Assembly (NCBI GenBank): GCA_023440105.1
Contig: JAEXSY010000388.1
Location: forward strand, 1 to 5,762
Source: Bacillota bacterium
GTDB lineage: Bacteria; Bacillota; Clostridia; Clostridiales; Clostridiaceae
Length of the DNA: 5,762 bases
Direction of reading: 5' to 3'
Made by a program: the position numbers and the translations under genes. Under the pieces are notes generated by a model that saw only the letters and a list, made by a program, of their open reading frames with translations, was not told the DNA's origin and made no database searches. Shown one piece after another: positions 1 to 4,743 of this stretch. The stretch's first letter is position 1. Each line of letters opens with the position of its first letter.

Positions 1-339
1 AAGCTCTGTGGACCATTCACAGTTATAGCCCTCATCCTCAGCTAATATACAGGGCTTATTTACAGGGAGATCCTCTCCATCTAATATCTGCACTGTCTTA
101 AGCTCAAAGAAGCGGCTTCCTGAATAATAGGCAGCTACAATATTCTGTGCCAGCTGGGTGCTTGGACCTGCAGCAGGACCAAAGGGTGTTTCTAGCTTCT
201 CATTGAATATATTAATAAACTGCTCTTTTTCCTTTACAAAGGGCTTATAAACTCCAAATACCCTTCCAGTTTTCTTTTTCTCCTCAAAAATCCATTCAAT
301 TAGATTTTTAAAGGGAAGCGGAGTCATCCTATCTCCCAT
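1..339 (-). CDS. ygfK: YgfK, putative flavin/Fe-S oxidoreductase subunit ('selenate reductase YgfK subunit'), N-terminal part only
   Basis: I see 113 in-frame codons starting at the ATG at 339-337 and running off the left edge. The protein begins MGDRMTPLPFKNL and contains GPAAGPSTQLAQNIV (about residues 54-68), FFELKTVQIL (about 78-87), and NKPCILAEDEGYNCEWSTE close to the cut. These match the N-terminus of E. coli YgfK as I remember it. In this family the N-terminal region resembles the flavin-binding barrel of dihydroorotate dehydrogenase. It is followed by glutamate-synthase-small-subunit-like FAD/NAD(P) domains and 4Fe-4S motifs, about 1000 residues in all. Roughly nine tenths is therefore outside the window, and this is a window cut, not a truncation. 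The physiological reaction is unsettled. It is thought to be electron transfer or reduction in purine catabolism, and 'selenate reductase' is an inherited name. The start at 339 is preferred over Met5 (327) because of the AGGGGG site upstream and the conserved MGD-M start. It is the second gene of the ssnA operon. Confidence 0.9.
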   Translation of the reverse strand, partial: MGDRMTPLPFKNLIEWIFEEKKKTGRVFGVYKPFVKEKEQFINIFNEKLETPFGPAAGPSTQLAQNIVAAYYSGSRFFELKTVQILDGEDLPVNKPCILAEDEGYNCEWSTEL

Positions 340-348
340 AACCTATTT

Positions 349-354
349 CCCCCT
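349..354 (-). promoter_or_regulatory. Ribosome binding site of ygfK, overlapping the ssnA stop codon
   Basis: On the minus strand AGGGGG lies 9 nt before the ygfK ATG. It shares bases with the ssnA stop codon TAG (355-353). Ribosomes ending ssnA would sit on this site, so the two genes are probably translationally coupled. It also supports 339 as the ygfK start. Confidence 0.75.
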
Positions 355-1684
355 ATCCATTTATACTTTTTCTTAAAAGCTCTGCCTGCTCTCTGCAGTC
401 TGCCATGGCCTTAGCTTCATCAATATTTAAAAGCTCTCTGTCCTTCATGAGTAATTTTCCATTTATCATGGTAGTTATGATTTTGCTGCCATTTAACCCA
501 AAGAGCATATGACCATTTATGTTTTCTGCTGTTAAGGGTGTAAGGGGATTATAATCTGCTATTACTATATCAGCAGCAGCCCCTTCCTTTAATATTCCTA
601 GAGGCTTTTCAAAGTACCTGTTGGCAATTCTTCTGTTACCTTCAAAAAGCATAGAAGGTATCTCTCCCCAGGCAGCATTGGCATCACATAAGGAATGCTT
701 ATGTAGAAGATTTGCAACCTTGTAGGACTCAAACATATCATTGGTATAGCCATCGGTTCCAAGACCAGATAATACACCTCTTTTGTAGAGCTCAAGAGTT
801 GGAGGGCAACCGCAAGCATTTCCCATATTGGATTCAGGATTATGAACCACCATGGTATCTGTTTCTTTTAATAGGTCCATCTCCTGAGGATTAACATAGA
901 TGCAGTGAGCCGTTATTGTCTTAGGACCTAAGATACCCTGATCCATAAGCCTATTAACAACTCTTTTACCGTAGTACTTAAGACTGTGGTGTAAGTCCTC
1001 TATTCCTTCAGCCACATGAATATGGTAGCCCACATTCTCTGGAGTATTTTCTCTACAGAGGGCAAAGGTCTCGTCAGATATAGTAAAGGAGGCATGGAGT
1101 CCCATCATTCCCTTAACCATATCAGTCTTCTTTGCCTCTGAATATCTTATAAAATCAGCATTTTCTTTAACAGCAGCTCTGGTCTTTTCCTTACCATCCC
1201 TGTCTGATACCTCATAGCAGAGACATGTACGAACTCCCAGCTCCTCAGCAGCCTCAGCAATGGTAAAAAGGCTGTCTGTAACCCTTCCAAAGCTTGCATG
1301 GTGATCAAATACTGTAGTCACTCCATTTTTGATACAGTCAATATAAGTAGCTACAGCACTTTGCCTAGTTTGTTCCAAGGTAAGGTTCCTATCTATTGTC
1401 CACCACAGTCCATCTAGGATATCTAAAAATCCCTGAGGATTGTAGCCATTTATGGATAAGCCTCTAGCCATGGCGCTGTATATATGATTATGGGTATTAA
1501 TTAAGCCAGGCATAATAAGACCACCTCTGGCATCAATAAGCTCTGCCTCAGGATATTCTTTTCTTAGCTCTCCTTCTTCCCCTAATTTAATTATTTCATT
1601 TCCTAATACTGCAACGGCTCCATTTTCTATTAAGGGTCTATTATCATCTCTAGTGATAACCTTTCCATTTATAAATAAAAGCAT
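353..1684 (-). CDS. ssnA: SsnA, putative aminohydrolase of the Atz/Trz (amidohydrolase superfamily) type
   Basis: This complete 443-residue protein is a cytosolic metal-dependent hydrolase with no signal peptide or membrane segment. It has the amidohydrolase plan: an N-terminal strand region (MLLFINGKVIT), a TIM-barrel core, and a returning C-terminal strand region (GAAADIVIADYNPLTP, about 368-383). The expected metal and catalytic residues are all present: HNH at 65-67 (PGLINTHNH), His223 and Glu226 in HIHVAE, His260 in TAHC, and Asp311 in LGTDG. The NPESN motif at 282-286 is also typical of the Atz/Trz group. Members of this group deaminate or dechlorinate purines, pyrimidines and triazines, so hydrolysis of a purine-derived ring or amino group is the likely chemistry. 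The true SsnA substrate is not established. A guanine deaminase-like enzyme is the main alternative, but the adjacent ygfK and overall match favour SsnA. The Cys-Gly-Cys at 291-293 near the active-site strands is unexplained. The start is supported by a strong RBS 6 nt upstream. It is the first gene of an operon with ygfK. Confidence 0.93.
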   Translation of the reverse strand: MLLFINGKVITRDDNRPLIENGAVAVLGNEIIKLGEEGELRKEYPEAELIDARGGLIMPGLINTHNHIYSAMARGLSINGYNPQGFLDILDGLWWTIDRNLTLEQTRQSAVATYIDCIKNGVTTVFDHHASFGRVTDSLFTIAEAAEELGVRTCLCYEVSDRDGKEKTRAAVKENADFIRYSEAKKTDMVKGMMGLHASFTISDETFALCRENTPENVGYHIHVAEGIEDLHHSLKYYGKRVVNRLMDQGILGPKTITAHCIYVNPQEMDLLKETDTMVVHNPESNMGNACGCPPTLELYKRGVLSGLGTDGYTNDMFESYKVANLLHKHSLCDANAAWGEIPSMLFEGNRRIANRYFEKPLGILKEGAAADIVIADYNPLTPLTAENINGHMLFGLNGSKIITTMINGKLLMKDRELLNIDEAKAMADCREQAELLRKSING

Positions 1685-1690
1685 GCTATT

Positions 1691-1699
1691 CCCCCCTCT
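1691..1699 (-). promoter_or_regulatory. Ribosome binding site of ssnA
   Basis: The minus strand reads AGAGGGGGG followed by 6 nt and then the ssnA ATG. This is a strong Shine-Dalgarno match at normal spacing and fixes the start at 1684. Confidence 0.8.
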
Positions 1700-1734
1700 T
1701 ATCTTTTAACTTTAAGAACAAAACATAACATTGA

Positions 1735-1763
1735 AATATAGTTTGATTAATCAATCAAATTAA
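1735..1763 (-). promoter_or_regulatory. Candidate ssnA promoter containing the operator
   Basis: On the minus strand TTAATT (1763-1758, a weak -35) is followed by a 17-nt spacer and TATATT (1740-1735, one mismatch to the -10 consensus). The palindrome TTGATTAATCAA would then lie in the spacer, a classic repressor position. An alternative reading uses TTGATT inside the palindrome as -35, with TGTTAT 18 nt further on as -10. The sequence does not decide between them, and either gives a leader of roughly 30-45 nt. Confidence 0.4.
1737..1756 (-). repeat. Putative operator copy 1 (20-bp sequence with palindrome), upstream of ssnA
   Basis: On the minus strand this reads GATTGATTAATCAAACTATA, and its core TTGATTAATCAA (1743-1754) is a perfect 12-bp palindrome. 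The identical 20-mer occurs at 3293-3312 upstream of ygeY, in the same orientation relative to its gene. Around this copy a second, overlapping inverted repeat TTTGATT-aatc-AATCAAA (1742-1759) is also visible. The arm-to-arm spacing differs from the FNR/CRP consensus, so I assign no regulator family. Confidence 0.6.
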
Positions 1764-1839
1764 CACGAAAAAAAATAATATTTTAACAATCAAAAGAATG
1801 CTTTAATCCTGTTTCTTCTTTTATACCCCACTAAAAAAT

Positions 1840-1854
1840 GTATAATTTTGTTAA
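1840..1854 (+). repeat. 15-bp direct repeat, copy 1
   Basis: GTATAATTTTGTTAA is found here and again, exactly, at 2001-2015, with starts 161 bp apart. The sequence is AT-rich, so chance is possible, but 15 exact bases within one control region is notable. Confidence 0.5.
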
Positions 1855-1966
1855 TAATTTATCTTCAAGATATAAATCCTGTATAAAAATATACTAACAT
1901 CAAGGACTGTAAAAAATCAATATATATTCAAAATATTTTCTTTAGTGTTTATTTTTAGAAAACATC

Positions 1967-1994
1967 TTGATTTATATTTTATATATGCTATTAT
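1967..1994 (+). promoter_or_regulatory. Predicted ygeX promoter (sigma-A type, extended -10)
   Basis: TTGATT (1967-1972) matches four of six -35 bases. A 16-nt spacer follows, then TATTAT (1989-1994), preceded by TG-C (1986-1988), which makes an extended -10. Transcription would start near 2001, giving a leader of about 54 nt that holds the second copy of the 15-bp repeat and the RBS. I see no sigma-54 -24/-12 pair (GG and GC), in contrast to the E. coli cluster, which is associated with the sigma-54 activator-like YgeV. Confidence 0.55.
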
Positions 1995-2000
1995 GAAAAC

Positions 2001-2015
2001 GTATAATTTTGTTAA
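2001..2015 (+). repeat. 15-bp direct repeat, copy 2, at the predicted ygeX transcription start
   Basis: This is an exact second copy of GTATAATTTTGTTAA (first at 1840-1854). It lies just downstream of the predicted -10 of ygeX, where a bound protein would block initiation. Alternatively, its TATAAT could be read as a -10, but there is no -35 at suitable spacing. Confidence 0.5.
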
Positions 2016-2042
2016 ATAATAGTCAGGAATATCCTTTTTATG

Positions 2043-2048
2043 AGGAGG
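2043..2048 (+). promoter_or_regulatory. Ribosome binding site of ygeX
   Basis: AGGAGG, a consensus Shine-Dalgarno, lies 6 nt before the ATG at 2055 and fixes the start. Confidence 0.85.
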
Positions 2049-2054
2049 TAATTA

Positions 2055-3263
2055 ATGAAAAATATAAAATGGACATTAAATTCTATGCCAAAAACCACTG
2101 ATGAGAGCCTAAAAGTCATGGCTTTAGAGGAAGTAAAAAAAGCCAGAGGCTTTCATGAAACAATACCTGGTTATGAAAAAACACCTCTTGCAAAGCTTTC
2201 TAGAATGTCAGAATACTTAGGTCTTGGAAGTATTTTTATTAAGGATGAGTCCTATCGCTTTGGTTTAAATGCCTTTAAGGTTCTCGGCGGTTCTTTTTCT
2301 ATGGCCAGATATATAGCTAAAAAAACTGGACGAGATGTGACAGAGCTGGATTTTGACACCCTCACCTCTGAAAAGCTAAGAGAAGAATTTGGACAAGCAA
2401 CCTTCTTCACAGCAACTGACGGTAACCATGGTCGTGGAGTTGCCTGGGCAGCTAACAAGCTTCAGCAGAAGGCTGTTGTATATATGCCTAAGGGCTCTAC
2501 CCTCACAAGGCTCAACAACATAATTGCTGAAGGAGCAAAAGCTACCATCGAAGAGGTTAATTATGATGAATGTGTAAGAATGGCAGCAACAGAAGCAGCT
2601 AAAACTCCCAATGGAGTAGTAGTACAGGACACCGCCTGGGAAGGCTATGAGGAAATCCCCTCCTGGATCATGCAGGGCTACGGAACCATGGCCATGGAGG
2701 CTGACGAGCAGCTTAAGGAAGCAGGCACAGAGGCTCCTACCCATATATTTGTACAGGCTGGTGTGGGCTCTCTTGCTGGAGCAGTTCAAGGATTTTTTAC
2801 CAATAGATATCCTGATAATCCCCCAAAGGTAGTGATTGTAGAAGCTGATGCGGCAGATTGTCTCTACAGAGGAGCTGTAGCGGGCGATGGAGAGGAAAGA
2901 ATCGTTACCGGCGATATGGAAACCATAATGGCTGGTCTAGCCTGTGGAGAACCAAATACAATCTCCTGGGACATATTAAGGAATCATTCTACAGCCTTTA
3001 TATCCCTTCCTGATTGGGCTGCTGCAAAAGCAATGAGGATCCTCAGTGCTCCCATTAAAGGTGATCCACAGATAGTATCAGGTGAATCTGGTGCTGCTGG
3101 CTTTGCTGCCCTTTACTGCACCATGACTATGAAAGACCTTGAACCATTAAAAACTGCTTTGGGACTAGATGAAAGCTCTAAGGTACTGCTCTTCTCCACA
3201 GAAGGCGATACAGATCCTGATAGATATAAGGAAATTGTGTGGGACGGAAAACAATATTACTAG
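2055..3263 (+). CDS. ygeX: YgeX, 2,3-diaminopropionate ammonia-lyase (PLP-dependent)
   Basis: This complete protein has 402 residues, close to the roughly 400 of the E. coli enzyme. The family converts D- or L-2,3-diaminopropionate to pyruvate and two ammonia, in the cytosol, using pyridoxal phosphate (fold type II). The PLP lysine is Lys75 in RFGLNAFKVLGGSF. Asp122 in TATDGNHGRGVAW and Asp192 in VQDTAWEGY correspond to the two acidic residues reported to act on the two isomers in E. coli. GVGSLAGA (236-243) is the glycine-rich loop that holds the cofactor phosphate, and STEGDTDP (381-388) is the conserved C-terminal motif. Threonine dehydratase and serine dehydratase-like enzymes share the fold, but the RFGLNAFK and TDGNHGRGVAW context is specific to this family. 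It is first of the plus-strand genes and is divergent from ssnA. The 91-bp gap to ygeY carries its own candidate promoter, so ygeY may be partly independent. Pyruvate release gives the pathway a direct route to fermentation. Confidence 0.95.
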   Translation: MKNIKWTLNSMPKTTDESLKVMALEEVKKARGFHETIPGYEKTPLAKLSRMSEYLGLGSIFIKDESYRFGLNAFKVLGGSFSMARYIAKKTGRDVTELDFDTLTSEKLREEFGQATFFTATDGNHGRGVAWAANKLQQKAVVYMPKGSTLTRLNNIIAEGAKATIEEVNYDECVRMAATEAAKTPNGVVVQDTAWEGYEEIPSWIMQGYGTMAMEADEQLKEAGTEAPTHIFVQAGVGSLAGAVQGFFTNRYPDNPPKVVIVEADAADCLYRGAVAGDGEERIVTGDMETIMAGLACGEPNTISWDILRNHSTAFISLPDWAAAKAMRILSAPIKGDPQIVSGESGAAGFAALYCTMTMKDLEPLKTALGLDESSKVLLFSTEGDTDPDRYKEIVWDGKQYY

Positions 3264-3285
3264 CATAATATTTTATTTTTTTAAG

Positions 3286-3324
3286 TAAATTAGATTGATT
3301 AATCAAACTATAAATTTTTACTAT
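3286..3324 (+). promoter_or_regulatory. Candidate internal promoter for ygeY
   Basis: Two overlapping readings are possible. One is TAAATT (3286-3291), 17 nt, TATAAA (3309-3314), with the palindrome in the spacer. The other uses TTGATT within the palindrome (3295-3300), 18 nt, TACTAT (3319-3324). Both have equivalents in the ssnA upstream region, which makes a real promoter more likely than either match alone. Read-through from ygeX is also likely, since no strong terminator separates the genes. Confidence 0.4.
3293..3312 (+). repeat. Putative operator copy 2 (20-bp sequence with palindrome), upstream of ygeY
   Basis: GATTGATTAATCAAACTATA contains the perfect palindrome TTGATTAATCAA (3295-3306). 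It is identical over 20 bp to the reverse complement of 1737-1756. Similarity continues upstream of the 20-mer: in gene orientation GTTAATTT precedes copy 1 and GTAAATTA precedes copy 2, differing at two positions. It ends 42 nt before the ygeY start, against 52 nt for ssnA, a difference of one helical turn. Confidence 0.6.
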
Positions 3325-3339
3325 TTTTAATTAATTATA

Positions 3340-3346
3340 GGGGAGG
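3340..3346 (+). promoter_or_regulatory. Ribosome binding site of ygeY
   Basis: GGGGAGG lies 8 nt before the ATG at 3355, a strong site at normal spacing. Confidence 0.8.
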
Positions 3347-3354
3347 ATTTAAAA

Positions 3355-4659
3355 ATGGATTTTGAAAAGATTAAGGAAGCATCACAGAGCTACTTACCTG
3401 CCATGACAAAGTTCTTAAGAGATTTAGTAGCTATTCCTGGGGAAAGCTGTGAGGAAGAAGGGGTAATTAAAAGAATAGAAGCCGAAATGCTTTCTTTAGG
3501 CTTTGATAAGGTTGAGATTGACCCTATGGGAAATGTTCTAGGATATATGGGCACAGGTGATACCTTAATTGGCTTTGATGCTCATATTGACACTGTAGGC
3601 ATAGGAAATAGAGGAAACTGGGCCTTTGACCCATATGAAGGCTTTGAATCTGACACTGAAATAGGTGGAAGAGGTACCTCCGATCAGCTGGGTGGAATAG
3701 TATCCTCCATTTATGGTGCAAAAATAATGAAGGACTTAGGACTCTTAAATGAAAAATATACGGCTCTGGTAGTAGGTACTGTTCAGGAAGAAGACTGCGA
3801 TGGACTATGCTGGGAATATATCATCAAGGAAGATAAAATCAGACCAGAATTTGTTGTTTCAACAGAGCCTACGGACGGTGGAATATACAGAGGTCAGAGA
3901 GGCCGTATGGAAATCCGTGTTGATGTAGAGGGTGTTTCCTGCCATGGTTCAGCTCCTGAAAGAGGAGATAATGCTATTTATAAGATGGCTGAAATTCTCA
4001 TGAATATCCGTGACTTAAACGAAAATGATGCCTCAGAGGATAAAGAAATAAAGGGATTAGTTAAGATGTTGGATGAAAAATACAATAAGGAGTGGAAGGA
4101 AGCCAACTTTTTAGGAAGAGGTACAGTTACCACCTCTCAAATATTCTTCACCTCCCCTAGCCGCTGTGCCGTTGCTGACTCTTGCTCCATCTCGCTAGAT
4201 CGCAGAATGACTGCTGGAGAAACCTGGAAGAGCTGTTTAGAAGAAATCAGGAGTCTTCCTGCTGTAAAGAAATATGATGCTAAGGTATCTATGTACGACT
4301 ACGAAAGACCAAGCTTCACAGGTCTGGTATATCCTATTGAATGCTACTTCCCTACTTGGGTACTGCCAGAGGATCACAAGTTAACAAAGGCTATGGAGGA
4401 AGCTTATAAGGGACTATATGGAACATCAAGATCCGGCTCCCCAGAAACTCATGAATCCAGAGCAAATCGTCCTCTTACTGATAAATGGACATTCTCCACC
4501 AATGGAGTTTCCATCATGGGACGTAACGGAATTCCTGTTATAGGCTTTGGTCCTGGCGCAGAAGCTCAGGCTCATGCACCTAACGAAAAGACCTGGAAGG
4601 ATGATCTGGTTAAGTGTGCTGCTGTATATGCTGCATTACCTGGAATGTACTTAAAATAA
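3355..4659 (+). CDS. ygeY: YgeY, M20-family metallohydrolase ('selenium metabolism hydrolase')
   Basis: This complete 434-residue protein belongs to the M20 family (carboxypeptidase G2, ArgE, DapE, ureido hydrolases), a cytosolic two-metal amide hydrolase. The ligand set is intact: His77 and Asp79 in DAHIDTVG, Asp110 in GRGTSDQLGG, the Glu145-Glu146 pair in QEEDCDG (general base and ligand), Glu171 in STEPTDGG, and His407 in AQAHAPNE. The lid or dimerisation domain begins near residue 180 and includes VSCHGSAPERGDNA (194-207). The full-length match, and position next to ygeX and ygeW, identify YgeY rather than DapE or ArgE. The natural substrate is unproven. The context suggests an N-acyl, N-carbamoyl or ureido amino acid whose hydrolysis feeds diaminopropionate to YgeX, but that is inference. 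Some M20 enzymes act as dipeptidases, the chief alternative. It lies 91 bp after ygeX, with a candidate operator-promoter in the gap, and 84 bp before ygeW. Confidence 0.93.
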   Translation: MDFEKIKEASQSYLPAMTKFLRDLVAIPGESCEEEGVIKRIEAEMLSLGFDKVEIDPMGNVLGYMGTGDTLIGFDAHIDTVGIGNRGNWAFDPYEGFESDTEIGGRGTSDQLGGIVSSIYGAKIMKDLGLLNEKYTALVVGTVQEEDCDGLCWEYIIKEDKIRPEFVVSTEPTDGGIYRGQRGRMEIRVDVEGVSCHGSAPERGDNAIYKMAEILMNIRDLNENDASEDKEIKGLVKMLDEKYNKEWKEANFLGRGTVTTSQIFFTSPSRCAVADSCSISLDRRMTAGETWKSCLEEIRSLPAVKKYDAKVSMYDYERPSFTGLVYPIECYFPTWVLPEDHKLTKAMEEAYKGLYGTSRSGSPETHESRANRPLTDKWTFSTNGVSIMGRNGIPVIGFGPGAEAQAHAPNEKTWKDDLVKCAAVYAALPGMYLK

Positions 4660-4674
4660 AGCAAACCATCTAAT

Positions 4675-4705
4675 CTAAGAGAGGGAGCTACCTTCCCTCT
4701 CCTAG
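4675..4705 (+). other. Intergenic RNA hairpin between ygeY and ygeW
   Basis: GAGAGGGA (4679-4686) and TCCCTCTC (4694-4701) form a perfect 8-bp stem with a 7-nt loop. After one A/C mismatch, CTA (4675-4677) pairs with TAG (4703-4705). It begins 15 nt after the ygeY stop. No run of T follows on either strand, so it is not a standard intrinsic terminator. It could protect the 3' end of ygeX-ygeY mRNA, mark an RNA processing site, or reduce read-through into ygeW. Confidence 0.55.
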
Positions 4706-4713
4706 GAATTAAA

Positions 4714-4719
4714 TATAAT
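4714..4719 (+). promoter_or_regulatory. Possible -10 element before ygeW
   Basis: TATAAT is a perfect -10 hexamer 24 nt before the ygeW start. No -35 is seen at 16-18 nt (the DNA there is the hairpin arm) and there is no TG extension. In AT-rich DNA this may be chance. Confidence 0.2.
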
Positions 4720-4731
4720 GAAAGAATTTTA

Positions 4732-4737
4732 AGGGGG
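4732..4737 (+). promoter_or_regulatory. Ribosome binding site of ygeW
   Basis: AGGGGG lies 6 nt before the ATG at 4744, the same style of site as for ssnA and ygfK. Confidence 0.8.
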
Positions 4738-4743
4738 ATTATC

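Larger units (their letters stand above)
1685..2054. other. Gene-free divergent control region between ssnA and ygeX
   Basis: This is 370 bp of very AT-rich DNA with no credible coding sequence on either strand. Near the ssnA end it holds the ssnA RBS, a candidate promoter and a palindromic operator (1737-1756). Near the ygeX end it holds a good promoter (1967-1994), one copy of a 15-bp direct repeat just downstream, and the ygeX RBS. The middle part carries the other copy of the repeat (1840-1854), a perfect TATCTT-c-AAGATA inverted repeat (1860-1872) and a GTATA-aaaa-TATAC inverted repeat (1881-1894). I see no conserved riboswitch core and no convincing intrinsic terminator. The region is longer than two simple back-to-back promoters need, which suggests binding sites for one or more regulators. 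Confidence 0.8.

Noticed and set aside
598..894. Open reading frames on both strands inside ssnA (598-819 minus, 712-894 plus)
   Set aside because: They lie in other frames of a clearly real gene, have no convincing RBS and no recognisable domain.
1742..1759. FNR/CRP-type site (TTTGATT-aatc-AATCAAA)
   Set aside because: The TTGAT and ATCAA arms are separated by 6 nt here (or 2 nt in the core palindrome), not the 4 nt of the FNR consensus, and copy 2 does not preserve the outer arm.
1841..1846. TATAAT as a -10 of an extra plus-strand promoter
   Set aside because: There is no -35 at 16-18 nt upstream, and no gene starts nearby. The match is explained by the repeat and AT-rich composition.
1838..1897. 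Short ATG frame of 19 codons in the divergent control region (and an 8-codon one at 1993-2019)
   Set aside because: Neither has a ribosome binding site. Both read YNFV only because they include the 15-bp direct repeat.
1685..2054. Riboswitch (purine, xanthine or guanidine class) in the ygeX or ssnA leader
   Set aside because: I could not find a conserved multi-stem core or terminator/anti-terminator pair, and the predicted leaders of about 30-55 nt are too short. A covariance-model search would settle it.
2252..2832. Open reading frames of 68, 137 and 61 codons overlapping ygeX
   Set aside because: They are shadows of ygeX: cysteine/serine-rich or low-complexity translations without motifs or RBS.
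3253..3282. AATATT-AATATT stem followed by a T-rich tract at the end of ygeX, a possible terminator
   Set aside because: Six A-U pairs with an 8-nt loop are too weak for intrinsic termination, and the first arm lies inside the ygeX coding end.
3524..3721. 65-codon minus-strand frame within ygeY
   Set aside because: It overlaps the conserved metal-ligand region of ygeY in antisense and its translation has no protein-like features.
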